Positions 9,730-17,850 of a DNA stretch of 64,000 bases are shown piece by piece. This DNA comes from Sulfomarinibacter sp963733915 (GTDB lineage Bacteria > Acidobacteriota > Thermoanaerobaculia > Thermoanaerobaculales > Sulfomarinibacteraceae). The notes under the pieces are model-generated. The model did no database searches. It was not told the DNA's origin and saw nothing but the letters and a program-made list of their open reading frames with translations. The stretch's first letter is position 1. Every line of letters begins with the position of its first letter. The translations under genes and the position numbers were made by a program. The stretch covers positions 1-64,000 of the forward strand of contig CAVTEP010000006.1 of assembly GCA_963733915.1 (NCBI GenBank), written 5' to 3'.

Positions 9730-9766
9730 TCTTGAGTTTTGAGGGTTGAGTTTTGAGTTTTGAGTT
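9730..9766. repeat. Family B repeat, left half-hairpin
   Basis: Tandem TTTTGAG words are followed by CCCGCCCGCCC. The complementary half is not next to it but at 10414-10464, on the far side of the MocA-like gene. The same two halves are contiguous at 11856-11952. Confidence 0.8.
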
Positions 9767-9800
9767 CCCGCCCGCCCTCTCCGCACAGTGGATATGCGGT

Positions 9801-10394
9801 TCAACAATCAGTTGAATTTGAGGGAAGTTTCTCGAGCGCCTTGGCGAGTGACTCTGGGTTATTGCAGTTGGTTATGACACCGTGGTCGGCCACGGGTACA
9901 TCGGTTGAATCGACTGCTCGCAGGACTTCGCGCAGGGTTGGCCCGGTCATTGATCCATTCACGATGCTCTCGACAACCGAGCGCGTCACGCAAACGGGAT
10001 GACCGTGTTTGCCGTTGAATGAAGGGATTGCAGCACGTGCAGTCGTGTTCGAGAGAGCGATGACTGTGTGTGGGCTGACCAAAGGATGGTCAACGGGCAG
10101 AATCGTGACGACGCGCCATCCCAAGTATTCGACGAGGCAACCAAGGCCGACCACAAGAGAATCGAACATGTCGAGCCCGCCTGACGGAAGGGTGACCGAC
10201 GCGAGACCACTGATACCTGGGTCGCCCGTTCCTGGTGGAAGGGTGGCGACGATAGGTCGGGCTCCGGCCGCCTGCAGAACTCCGAAACAGGTCTCGAGGA
10301 AAGACCTTCCGTCTGGCAGGGTGGCCCATGCCTTCGGTCCACCCCATCTGGTGCCCTCGCCTCCCGCGAGTATCAACCCGGCTATGTCAGTCAC
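9801..10394 (-). CDS. MobA/MocA-like molybdopterin nucleotidyltransferase
   Basis: This 197-residue NTP-transferase has the signature LILAGGEGTRWGGPKAWATL at the N-terminus and LPVDHPLVSPHT in the middle, as in MocA and MobA, which join CMP or GMP to molybdopterin. Its neighbourhood (a PaoABC-like enzyme that needs the cytosine form) favours MocA, but other nucleotidyltransferases share these motifs. GTG 10394 is chosen because GGGAGG lies five bases upstream; the in-frame ATG at 10436 would put part of the repeat into the protein. Sampled 60-base blocks are 55-63% G+C, somewhat below most neighbouring genes. It sits between two complementary halves of a family B repeat. Confidence 0.75.
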   Translation of the reverse strand: MTDIAGLILAGGEGTRWGGPKAWATLPDGRSFLETCFGVLQAAGARPIVATLPPGTGDPGISGLASVTLPSGGLDMFDSLVVGLGCLVEYLGWRVVTILPVDHPLVSPHTVIALSNTTARAAIPSFNGKHGHPVCVTRSVVESIVNGSMTGPTLREVLRAVDSTDVPVADHGVITNCNNPESLAKALEKLPSNSTDC

Positions 10395-10413
10395 CTCGAC
10401 CTCCCGATTCCTC

Positions 10414-10464
10414 AGGGCGGGTGGGTGGCAGCTCAAGACTCATAACTCAAAACTCAAAAACTCA
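10414..10464. repeat. Family B repeat, right half-hairpin
   Basis: GGGCGGGTGGGTGG (10414-10427) is followed by tandem AACTCAAA words (10431-10464). Read on the minus strand, the words encode the last residues (EFLSFEL) and the TGA stop of the glutathione reductase gene. Confidence 0.8.
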
Positions 10465-11810
10465 ACCGGCGTTCGCATCGTGACAAACTCCTCGGCCGAG
10501 GTCGGGTGGATCCCGATCGTCGAATCGAAGGTGGCCTTGGTGGCTCCCGCCTTGAGGGCCACGGCCATGCCCTGGATGATCTCGCCGGCCTCGTGTCCGA
10601 CCATGTGGACGCCGAGCACCCTGTCCGTCGTCCGATCGACGACCAGCTTCATCATCGTGCGCTCGTCGCGGCCCGAGAGGGTGTGGATCATCGGTCGGAA
10701 GGTGGAGCGGTAGATCTCGACCTCGTATCCCCTGGCGCGCGCTGCGGCCTCGCTGAGACCGACCGTACCAACGTTTGGCTGGCTGAAGACCGCCGAGGGG
10801 ACGTTGTCGTAGTCGACCACGGTCGGTTGATTGTTGAACAGGGTCTTGGCGATGGCCATCCCCTCGGCCAGGGCCAGAGGGGTGAGTGCGATGTGGTCGA
10901 TACAATCGCCGATCGCGTATATTCCGGGAACCGTGGACTCGAGGAACTCGTTCACCACAACCGCACCGCGGTCGGTGAGCTCGACACCGATGGCATCGAG
11001 CCCGAGCCCGGAGGTGTTGGGAACCCGGCCGGTGGCGCACAGGAGTTGGTCCGCCTCGAGAACCTCGCCGGTGCTCAGAGTTGCCGCAAACACTCCGCCC
11101 CTGCGCTCGATGAGCTCGATGACGGTGTTGAAGCGGAGATCGATGCCCCGCTTCCGCATCTCTTCGGCGAGGCTGGTGCGGACGTCGTCGTCGAATCCGC
11201 GGAGAAAGAGCGGCCCGCGGTAATTCAGCACGACCTCGGTACCGAGGCCGTTGAAGATCCCGGCGAACTCGACCGCGACGTAGCCGCCGCCGGTGATGAT
11301 GATCTTCTCCGGCTGTTTTTCTAGGTGAAAGATATCGTCGGAGGTGATGCCGCACTCGGCGCCGGGGACCGGAGCCCTGAAGGGGCGGCCGCCGGTTGCG
11401 ATCAGGATCCGCTCGGCGGTGACGGTCTCGCTCCCGACCTCCACCGTGTGACGGTCGAGCAGCCGCGCCCACCCTTCGATGATCTTCACCCCGGCCCCTT
11501 CCAGGAGCCCGCGGTAGACGCCGTTGAGCCGCGCGATCTCGCGATCCTTGTTGGCGATCAGGGTTGCCCAGTCGAAGCGTGTCTCGGGCACCGTCCAACC
11601 GAATCCGGCGGCGTCCTGGACCGCGGTTGAAAAGGCGGAGGCGTAGACCATCAACTTTTTCGGCACGCAACCCAGATTGACGCAGGTGCCGCCAAGCTGC
11701 GACGCCTCGGCCACCGCCACCTTCGCCCCGAAGCCGGCGGACATGCGCGCCGCGCGAACCCCACCGGATCCCGCACCAATCACTAAGAGGTCGAAGTCGT
11801 ACGTCGTCAT
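10440..11810 (-). CDS. gor: Glutathione-disulfide reductase
   Basis: This 456-residue FAD/NADPH enzyme reduces oxidised glutathione (or a related thiol) in the cytoplasm. The FAD motif GAGSGGVRAAR is at 12-22 and the redox-active pair Cys43/Cys48 in GGTCVNLGCVPKK. The NAD(P)-binding loop GGGYVAVEFAGIF is in the middle, CIDHIALTPLALAEG follows, and the C-terminal catalytic HPTSAEE has His435 and Glu440. The Asn-Leu spacing in the CVNLGC motif and the FDSTIGIHPTSAEEF ending point to glutathione reductase rather than lipoamide dehydrogenase or mercuric reductase, but the substrate may be another low-molecular-weight thiol. The final seven residues and stop codon are encoded by a family B repeat. 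About 45 bases separate it from the MocA-like gene downstream. Confidence 0.92.
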   Translation of the reverse strand: MTTYDFDLLVIGAGSGGVRAARMSAGFGAKVAVAEASQLGGTCVNLGCVPKKLMVYASAFSTAVQDAAGFGWTVPETRFDWATLIANKDREIARLNGVYRGLLEGAGVKIIEGWARLLDRHTVEVGSETVTAERILIATGGRPFRAPVPGAECGITSDDIFHLEKQPEKIIITGGGYVAVEFAGIFNGLGTEVVLNYRGPLFLRGFDDDVRTSLAEEMRKRGIDLRFNTVIELIERRGGVFAATLSTGEVLEADQLLCATGRVPNTSGLGLDAIGVELTDRGAVVVNEFLESTVPGIYAIGDCIDHIALTPLALAEGMAIAKTLFNNQPTVVDYDNVPSAVFSQPNVGTVGLSEAAARARGYEVEIYRSTFRPMIHTLSGRDERTMMKLVVDRTTDRVLGVHMVGHEAGEIIQGMAVALKAGATKATFDSTIGIHPTSAEEFVTMRTPVEFLSFEL

Positions 11811-11855
11811 GGTGGGTATCTTAGTACGCTCCCGCGGATCCCGGTCGGACCTGCC

Positions 11856-11952
11856 TCAGTTTTGAGTTTTGAGTTTTGAGTTATTATTTCCCAGCCAACC
11901 CCGCACTTCGGGTGGGTGGGGGAAAACTCAAAACTAAGAACTCAAAACTCTT
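11856..11952. repeat. Family B hairpin repeat (contiguous copy)
   Basis: TTTTGAG words (11858-11882) are followed by CCCAGCCAACCCCGCAC, then TTCGGGTGGGTGGGGG and complementary AACTCAAAACT words (11926-11951). It lies between the start of gor and the stop of the YceI gene, ending four bases before that stop. Confidence 0.85.
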
Positions 11953-11956
11953 GAGG

Positions 11957-12538
11957 CTACTGCTGTACGACCTCGAGCGCGATATTGACATCGACTTCAT
12001 CACTGAGCACCCACCCGCCGGCATCCAGGGCTCGGTTCCAGGAGACACCATAGTCCTTGCGGTTGATGGTCGTTCCAATCTCGAAACCGGCGCGGGTGCC
12101 GCCCATCGCGTTCATCGAGCCAAGGTAGTCGACCGTCAATGTGATCTCCTTGCTCACCCCACGCATGGTCAGGGTGCCGGCGACCACGTACGAATCGTCA
12201 TCCACCTTTGTGATCTTGCTGCTCTTGAAGGTGATTTCGGGATACTGCTCGGCGTCGAAGAAGTCCGCCGAACGCAGATGGCCGTCCCGCTTTTCGTTTC
12301 TGGTGTCGATGCTCGCGGTCTTGATCGTGAACTCGACGCCGCTCGCGCCGAGGTTTGCAAAATCGGCCGTTACGGTGCCGTCAAACTCGTTAAACTGGCC
12401 GGAGACCTTTGAAACCAGATGGCGGACGGTGAAGGTGACATTGGAGTGAACGGCGTCGATGGTGTAGATTTCTCCGGCCGAGGCGGTGCCGACAGCAAGA
12501 GCGATGACAACGGCCATGATGATCAAGAGCTTCTTCAT
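11957..12538 (-). CDS. YceI family periplasmic protein
   Basis: This 193-residue protein has a Sec signal peptide (MKKLLIIMAVVIALAVGTASA) and a YceI lipocalin-like barrel. Typical elements are YTIDAVHSNVTFTVRHL, FDGTV, HLRSADFFDAEQYPEITFKS and GTLTMRGVSKEITL. YceI proteins bind polyisoprenoid lipids and are made under base or osmotic stress in other bacteria; the ligand here is unknown. ATG 12538 has GGAGG six bases upstream. The much longer open frame extending to 13246 is the antisense of tonB and is rejected. Confidence 0.93.
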   Translation of the reverse strand: MKKLLIIMAVVIALAVGTASAGEIYTIDAVHSNVTFTVRHLVSKVSGQFNEFDGTVTADFANLGASGVEFTIKTASIDTRNEKRDGHLRSADFFDAEQYPEITFKSSKITKVDDDSYVVAGTLTMRGVSKEITLTVDYLGSMNAMGGTRAGFEIGTTINRKDYGVSWNRALDAGGWVLSDEVDVNIALEVVQQ

Positions 12539-12844
12539 TGAATTCCTCCGCACGAGTGTGTTGATCGGACGGTGATACCGCCGACTTTGAAAACACCATG
12601 ACGGACGCTGGAATTTCAGGTTTGACAGCACGGGCCGGGCGCGAGACGCAGGGGAACCAGGGAGTGAGCTCGTTCCCCGGCGGCGATCACGGCTGCCAAA
12701 GAGGCATGGATCGGCGGCCGCCGGAACCGCCGGCAGCCGTACACGTATCGATTCGTAGGTGGAATTTCGCAGCCCGCGATTGGTTCTCGGAAATACGGGC
12801 TGGAGGTAAGGCAATGATGGCAGGGAACTTGCTAGGGTAAGGGT
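12539..12844. other. 306-base divergent intergenic region
   Basis: It separates the YceI gene (minus) from tonB (plus). It holds a TTGACA at 12624 without a convincing -10 at the right spacing, a GC-rich imperfect palindrome (GGCGGCCGCCGGAACCGCCGGC, about 12711-12732) and the tonB -10-like TAGGGT. No coding sequence is supported. Confidence 0.45.
12833..12838 (+). promoter_or_regulatory. -10-like TAGGGT six bases before the tonB start
   Basis: TAGGGT ends six bases before GTG 12845, and no Shine-Dalgarno lies at a usable distance. A leaderless tonB transcript is suggested. Confidence 0.35.
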
Positions 12845-13786
12845 GTGCGACGGAACCGAAGCCTGTTTCGACGTGCGTTGGAGATCTCGCTGCTTCTCCA
12901 CCTGCTGTTGCTGTTTCTGGTGGTGCCGCGGATCGAACGCCTGTGGCCCACCTCGAACGCGTCGGCGGTGGAGCTCACGCCGGAGGTGTCGCCCGACGAT
13001 CAGCCACCGCTCGAGTTCGAGTTCGTCGATCTCGCCGAGGAGCGCGAGGAGCCGCCGGTCTCGGATCGGGTGCCGCTTTCGGACCTCGACCGCCAGGCTC
13101 ACGGCGGCGAGGGCGAGGCTGCGGCCCGGCCCGGTGTCCAGGGCAACACGCCGCAGCTTGTCGAGGCCGACGGCGGGCAGACCTTCGGAGCGGGATCGCC
13201 GCCGCAACGCCCCGGCCCTCAGGTGCCGCGGGTGCCGCCGCCGCAACCTCCGCGAGAGGAGCCGTTAGAGCAGCCGACCGAGGAACCGCCGACGGAGGCC
13301 GGCACCGAGGGCGCCGGTCGCGAGGTCCCCAAGCCACAGCGCCAGGACCCATCGATCAAGCTGCCGCCGCCCGGCGCCTGGGCGCTCCCGCCGGATCAGG
13401 GCGGGCTCACGGAGAGACCCGACACCAAGGGCGGGCAGGTGGATACCGGCGGCCTCTCATTCGACACCCAGTGGTACGACTGGGGCCCGTACGCCAAGGC
13501 CATGCTGGCCAAGATCCGCCGACACTGGCGCATCCCGGAGATCGCGATGCTCGGCGTCCAGGGCGTGGTCAAGGTTCGCTTCTTCATCGAACGCGACGGG
13601 ACGATTTCGGGTCTCCAGATCCTCGACGAGTCGGGCAAACCGCCGATGGATTTTGCGGCGCGCGACGCGATCAGGGACGCCTCACCCTTTGAACCTCTGC
13701 CGGTGGACCTCTCCGGCGTCGATCGGGAGGGTGTTACCATCACCTTCTTTTACAACTCCCGCCCTCCAAATCGTGGCGGGCAATGA
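12845..13786 (+). CDS. TonB-family energy transducer
   Basis: This 313-residue protein has a short cytoplasmic head, one membrane anchor (about 12-30, LLLHLLLLFLVV), a long Pro/Glu-rich periplasmic spacer (about 45-200) and a C-terminal TonB domain (about 222-305; WDWGPYAKAMLAKIRRHW, GVVKVRFFIERDGTISGLQIL, AARDAIRDASPFEPLP). It couples the ExbB/ExbD proton motor to outer-membrane transport or, in some phyla, to other envelope tasks. It begins with GTG, and the exbB start follows 22 bases after its stop, so the three form one operon. Confidence 0.9.
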   Translation: MRRNRSLFRRALEISLLLHLLLLFLVVPRIERLWPTSNASAVELTPEVSPDDQPPLEFEFVDLAEEREEPPVSDRVPLSDLDRQAHGGEGEAAARPGVQGNTPQLVEADGGQTFGAGSPPQRPGPQVPRVPPPQPPREEPLEQPTEEPPTEAGTEGAGREVPKPQRQDPSIKLPPPGAWALPPDQGGLTERPDTKGGQVDTGGLSFDTQWYDWGPYAKAMLAKIRRHWRIPEIAMLGVQGVVKVRFFIERDGTISGLQILDESGKPPMDFAARDAIRDASPFEPLPVDLSGVDREGVTITFFYNSRPPNRGGQ

Positions 13787-13808
13787 GAACAACTGATAGG
13801 AGCTCTTC

Positions 13809-14435
13809 GTGGTTGACATCCTGATTTCCGGCGGCCCGGTCATGATTCCGCTCGGCCTTCTTTCCTTGGTGGCGCTGGCCATCATCATCGAGCGGCTGTG
13901 GGTGCTGCGCCGGTCCAACTTCATGCAGAACTCGACCGTCGAGACCCTGGCTGGGCTGCTCGCGGGCGACAAGTTTCAGGGGGCGGTGGAGTTCTGCCGC
14001 CGCCACCCGGGACCGTTTACCGATCTCGTGACCGCCCTGGTGGAAAACCGCTACGCGCCGTACGAGGAGCTCAAGGAGATTCTCGAGGACACCGGTCGCC
14101 TCCAGCTGATGGGCCTCCAGCGCGGTCTTCCGGCGCTGGCGACGATCGTCGCCGGTGCGCCGCTGCTCGGCCTGCTGGGGACGGTCATCGGCATGATCAA
14201 GATCTTCAGCGTGGTCGCGACGGCGGGCTCGGGGATCACCGAGCAGCTCTCGTCGGGCATCTCGCAGGCCCTGATCACAACCGCGACCGGTCTCGTCATC
14301 GCGATCCCGGCCCTCTTTACCCACTCCTACCTCGAGTCGCGGGCGGTCGGCATCCTGTCCGACATCGAGGCGCAGATCCTCGACTTCCTCCACCTGGTGC
14401 GGAGGCACGAGCAGGTCGAGGAAACGGAGGCCTGA
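13809..14435 (+). CDS. exbB: MotA/TolQ/ExbB proton channel protein
   Basis: This 208-residue inner-membrane protein has three predicted membrane segments (about 15-37, 110-132, 150-172). The conserved GAPLLGLLGTVIGMIKIF and SGISQALITTATGLVIAIPALF of the family are both present. Together with ExbD it forms the proton-driven motor for the TonB protein encoded just upstream. GTG 13809 has AGGAG nine bases upstream. The TGA stop shares one base with the exbD start. Confidence 0.93.
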   Translation: MVDILISGGPVMIPLGLLSLVALAIIIERLWVLRRSNFMQNSTVETLAGLLAGDKFQGAVEFCRRHPGPFTDLVTALVENRYAPYEELKEILEDTGRLQLMGLQRGLPALATIVAGAPLLGLLGTVIGMIKIFSVVATAGSGITEQLSSGISQALITTATGLVIAIPALFTHSYLESRAVGILSDIEAQILDFLHLVRRHEQVEETEA

Positions 14436-14857
14436 TGCGGCTTGCACCGATTCGAGGTCAGCGGAAGCCCGAGGTGCAGATGGCGCCTCTGATCGACATC
14501 ATCTTCCTGCTGCTGCTCTTCTACGCGGTGACCACCCAGTTCGTGTCCGACGAGAGGCTCAAGCTCAAGCTGCCGGAGGCAAAGACGGCCGAGAACGCCG
14601 GGGTGGGCCGCGAAGACAGGCCGCCCGAGGTCAAGGTCGCCGTCGACGGCAGCATCTGGATCGACGACGCGATCGTCCCCGAGATCGAGCTCGAAAACCG
14701 GATCCGGCAGCTCGTCGAGCGCGCCCCGGACGACGGCATCATCCTCAAGGGCGACCAGGGCGCCGACTATGGTGTGGTCGTCCACGTCCTCGATGTCGCG
14801 CGTTCGGTCGGGGCGAAGGGGATTCAGATGTCGGCGGAGCGACCACCCGAAAAGTAG
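14435..14857 (+). CDS. exbD: ExbD/TolR biopolymer transport protein
   Basis: This 140-residue protein has a single membrane helix (about 17-37) carrying the proton-translocating Asp21 in MAPLIDIIFLLLLFY, and a periplasmic domain ending GVVVHVLDVARSVGAKGI. ATG 14435 overlaps the exbB stop (TGATG), which points to coupled translation. It forms the motor with ExbB; whether the unit is TonB-ExbBD or Tol-like is decided in favour of TonB by the upstream gene and the lack of tolB or pal nearby. Confidence 0.92.
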   Translation: MRLAPIRGQRKPEVQMAPLIDIIFLLLLFYAVTTQFVSDERLKLKLPEAKTAENAGVGREDRPPEVKVAVDGSIWIDDAIVPEIELENRIRQLVERAPDDGIILKGDQGADYGVVVHVLDVARSVGAKGIQMSAERPPEK

Positions 14858-14892
14858 CACCCGCCCTCGTCCAGATGCCCGCATCAGATCTC

Positions 14893-14992
14893 CTGTAGGC
14901 GCGTCCTTCAGGGCGCGCGAGAAGCGCGATACGCCGGGCGGTGATGACAGAGGTTTCGAGGTGCTGGCGGGCCCTGAAGGACCCGCCTACAG
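14893..14992. repeat. Family F inverted repeat at convergent gene ends
   Basis: CTGTAGGCGCGTCCTTCAGG (from 14893) faces CCTGAAGGACCCGCCTACAG (to 14992), with about 23 of 26 bases of the arms complementary. The right arm supplies the TAG stop of the P-loop gene on the minus strand. It lies between exbD and that gene and could act as a bidirectional terminator. Confidence 0.85.
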
Positions 14993-15655
14993 GGAATCGA
15001 GGCGGACCGCCCTCCCCGCATACACGTCGTACAGCTCCCGGAAGCAGAGCCTGATATCGCCGTCGTGGCGGTCGAGGAGCCCGGCCAGGCCGGGCCCGAG
15101 CTGTGGCGCGTCGGCGGGCGTGAGCTCCGATACCAGATCGCGGAGCAGCGCGTCGTCCGTGCGGCACTCGATCAGCGTCGGCAGCCGTCGGGGTCGGTGG
15201 AAGGTGGCGACGAGGTAGCGTGCCGGCCGCGCCACCCGCTGCAGCAGACGCCACCCGACCGGGCCGAGCTGTTCGGCGCCATCGAGCAACACGACATGGT
15301 GTGATCGGACCGGTCGTGGAAGCTGGGCGCGCGCCGTGCGCCAGGGTTGACGGCAGCCGCCGCCGATTCGCACCGGCCATGGATCGCCGGGAAGGATGGC
15401 TGCAAGCTCTTCGAGCAGCGTCGTCTTGCCGCTGCCCTTGGGGCCCACGATCGCGGCGCGGCCGCCAAGGTCCTGGAGACGGTCGCGGAGCGCCGTCAGG
15501 CTGAACCCGTCGCGTCGAAAGCCGAGGCTCTCGATTCGCTGACCGGCAAAGGGATTGTCCGCCGGCCGACAGATCACGGGTTGATTCCGCTTGCCCCTCA
15601 CCCGGCACTCGAGACGGCTGCCCAACAAATCGCGCATTTCGACTGCGGGTTCCAT
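14987..15655 (-). CDS. P-loop ATPase of unknown role
   Basis: This protein of about 222 residues has a Walker A motif GPKGSGKTTLL (71-81) and a Walker B-like HHVVLLDGAEQLG, as in small AAA/ABC-type ATPases. No ABC signature (LSGGQ) is seen. It may regulate or load a partner, possibly the membrane proteins encoded upstream on the same strand. The start is uncertain: ATG 15655 or 15637 are the first Mets beyond a short repeat, and the open frame to 15766 would translate that repeat. No Shine-Dalgarno is clear. The last codon plus stop (CTG TAG) come from the family F repeat. Confidence 0.6.
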   Translation of the reverse strand: MEPAVEMRDLLGSRLECRVRGKRNQPVICRPADNPFAGQRIESLGFRRDGFSLTALRDRLQDLGGRAAIVGPKGSGKTTLLEELAAILPGDPWPVRIGGGCRQPWRTARAQLPRPVRSHHVVLLDGAEQLGPVGWRLLQRVARPARYLVATFHRPRRLPTLIECRTDDALLRDLVSELTPADAPQLGPGLAGLLDRHDGDIRLCFRELYDVYAGRAVRLDSL

Positions 15656-15700
15656 TGTGGGGCACGCGTCCCGCGTGCCGGGCGGGCGGGTGGTTTTTTG
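15656..15700. repeat. Short GC-rich inverted repeat
   Basis: GGCACGCG-TCC-CGCGTGCC is a perfect 8-bp hairpin, followed by GGGCGGGCGGGTGG. The G-rich tail resembles the core of the family A, B and C hairpins. Confidence 0.6.
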
Positions 15701-15762
15701 CGAACGGAAATTCGGCTTCGTGTCGGACTCTGCAGAACGCCAGCGAGGCGTGAGAGAGTGTT

Positions 15763-16122
15763 TCACGAAATGTCCACCTCGACCGGTGTCGGTCCGACCC
15801 GCAGGTCGAGGCGTTCGGTCTCGCCGCTCGGAAGGGCGACCAACTCGATCGCCCAGGCCAGGGTGATGAGCTTGCCCGAAAACGAGTAGGGACCCTCGGG
15901 CACTCGAATGCTGAAATCATGATGACCCGACCCATCGGGGCGATCGATTCGCAAGGTGCGCACGATCCCGACGTCCTGCGACCCCTTGCCGGTCGTGTAC
16001 CAGAAAAGCCGGACCTCGATGGCTTCGGCCTCCCCGTCGAGCTGCCACGTGGACCTGCCCTCGATGAGCTCGCCGGGCTTGAACCACGTGCCGCCGTCGG
16101 TGGTTTGGATGGTCAGAATCAT
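15763..16122 (-). CDS. Uncharacterised beta-sandwich protein, cotranscribed with the DUF3592 protein
   Basis: This 119-residue protein has no signal peptide or membrane segment. The sequence pattern (GGTWFKPGELIEGRSTW, EVRLFWYTTGKG, HDFSIRVPEGPYSF) resembles arrestin-like or Spo0M-like beta-sandwich domains. The upstream membrane protein ends in a similar-looking domain, so the two may interact; this is inference. ATG 16122 has GGAGG seven bases upstream and shares one base with the preceding stop (TGATG), so translation is probably coupled. Confidence 0.7.
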   Translation of the reverse strand: MILTIQTTDGGTWFKPGELIEGRSTWQLDGEAEAIEVRLFWYTTGKGSQDVGIVRTLRIDRPDGSGHHDFSIRVPEGPYSFSGKLITLAWAIELVALPSGETERLDLRVGPTPVEVDIS

Positions 16123-17813
16123 CAGAGATCCTCCACCTTCATGGGGTGGATCGAGATCGGGAAGCTCTGGTCGAGGTCGGGCCAACGGACGATTCCTCCG
16201 GTGAGCTTGATTTCCCAGATGATCTTGTTTGCGGCGGCCTCGAAAGAGTGCATGGTGTCCTCGGGAATATCCAGCTCGGCCGAGCCCCGCGGAATCTCCC
16301 AGTCGTTGCGCGTCTCGACCAGAGTCGAGGTCGCAAAGACCTCGCGGTCGGTGTGGGTGTCGGTCCCGCGCCGGTAGGTCGCCTCCTCCCGGCCTTCGAG
16401 GACGACGCGGAGGTTGCGCAGGCGGGCGGCGCGTCCTCGGAAACTCCACTCGAGGTGCAGGGTTTCGCCCAATCTCGGCTCGGCCGGTGTCAGGCTCACC
16501 CGTGGACGGGGGTTTGCCAGAGCGAGGACGAAGTAACCGACGGCGACGAACGACACGATCCCGACGAGCACGAAGGGCACCAGGAAGACGGTCAGGAACC
16601 AGTCGGGTCGGCCGCTTTCCCAGCCCTTCCACGCCTGCCACACAAAAACCGACACGATGCCGTTCCAGAACAGCGCGAAAAAAAGCGTGCCGCCGAGCTT
16701 GGCAAAGGGGCTGAGCTGGGGCTCGAGCAGCCGCGGGCCGGCCGGGAAGGGGGTGGAATCCCGAGCGCCGCCCTCGCTTTCGACCGGCGACCGATCGCCC
16801 CTCGATCCGAAGCGGGCGAGGGCTGCGCCGGCGATGAGAAACAGCAGCGGCAGGAGCCCGAGGAGGTGGCGCGGGCGGAACGCGTTGTCGAGCACCGAGT
16901 TCGAGGGTTCGCCGGGATCGACCCTGCAGATTGCCGAGGCGCCGGTCGGGTAGCGACGGACCAGATCCCGCGCACCGTCGTAGCTTCCGGACCCGATCGG
17001 GAAGAACTCGAATCGGTTGGATCGCCAGACCTGGCCGCCGGCTTTGTACTCGTACAACACGTCCGCGCGGTACGAGGTGCCGTCATCGGTCGACCACGAG
17101 CGCACCGTCGAACGGATGACGGTGCAGGGGACGCCGGACCACGAGGAGGCGAGCCCGAACCGGACCGCCGGAATCGCGAAGAGGTAGGCAAAGAGCGAGC
17201 CGCCGACCGCGACGAATACCAGCCCGAGGATCAGCGCCAGACGCTGCCCGCCGCGTCCGCGCGCCTTTTGCGAGATGGAGGTGGATTCGGGCCCAGCCCG
17301 GGACCTGGAACTTCTCCACGTGGCGACCAGACCGATGCCGCCGACGGCGACAAAGATGAGGGGGAAGAAGACGACCAGCGCGATCCACGGTAGACGCCGT
17401 TCGAGCACCGAGATCCCGGGCCGATCGGGGTCGAACCAGCAGGTCGCAGTCGCGCCCGGCGTATATCGCGCCGCGAGATCACGTGCGCGATCGTAGCTCT
17501 CGTATCCCGTCTCGGAACGTGAACGACGGGTCCCCGTAAAGGAGATCCCGTCGACCTCGTACTGGTACCGCACTGAGGGCCGATACGGGTGCTGATCGTC
17601 GTCGATCTCCTCGACGCCGCTCGAGAGAATTGTGCACCGCGTTTCGGTCCAGCGCCACACCGCGATCTCGCGCGCCACCTCGCCGATCAGGATGGCGCAA
17701 AAGAGCAGGCCGGCAAGGAGGAAGATACCGAAGAACACGGTTGCGAAGCCCTTGCCGGCAAGCGAACGACAGCCGGAAGGCGACTTCGGCGTGGTATCGA
17801 TCGAAGAGTTCAT
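16122..17813 (-). CDS. Membrane protein with two DUF3592 domains
   Basis: This 563-residue protein has membrane segments around 20-45, 145-170, 200-225 and further pairs in the second half. Two copies of a DUF3592-type extracytoplasmic domain are visible: TRCTILSSGVEE...SVRYQYEVDG...YTPGATATCWFDPDRPGISVL and VPCTVIRSTVRS...VLYEYKAGG...YPTGASAICRVDPGEPSNSVL. Each domain ends at a membrane segment. The C-terminal 120 residues look like a beta-sandwich (HLEWSFRGRAARLRNLRVVLEG). No catalytic motif is seen. ATG 17813 is chosen as the first Met near the conserved part; a GTG or ATG further upstream adds little. Confidence 0.78.
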   Translation of the reverse strand: MNSSIDTTPKSPSGCRSLAGKGFATVFFGIFLLAGLLFCAILIGEVAREIAVWRWTETRCTILSSGVEEIDDDQHPYRPSVRYQYEVDGISFTGTRRSRSETGYESYDRARDLAARYTPGATATCWFDPDRPGISVLERRLPWIALVVFFPLIFVAVGGIGLVATWRSSRSRAGPESTSISQKARGRGGQRLALILGLVFVAVGGSLFAYLFAIPAVRFGLASSWSGVPCTVIRSTVRSWSTDDGTSYRADVLYEYKAGGQVWRSNRFEFFPIGSGSYDGARDLVRRYPTGASAICRVDPGEPSNSVLDNAFRPRHLLGLLPLLFLIAGAALARFGSRGDRSPVESEGGARDSTPFPAGPRLLEPQLSPFAKLGGTLFFALFWNGIVSVFVWQAWKGWESGRPDWFLTVFLVPFVLVGIVSFVAVGYFVLALANPRPRVSLTPAEPRLGETLHLEWSFRGRAARLRNLRVVLEGREEATYRRGTDTHTDREVFATSTLVETRNDWEIPRGSAELDIPEDTMHSFEAAANKIIWEIKLTGGIVRWPDLDQSFPISIHPMKVEDL

Positions 17814-17850
17814 CAACGAGGTTCCACCACAATTGTACCGGCAGGGCCGG

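Noticed and set aside
12539..13246. Long upstream extension of the YceI frame opposite tonB
   Set aside because: It is antisense to the Pro-rich part of tonB; the Sec signal and GGAGG at 12538 define the real start.
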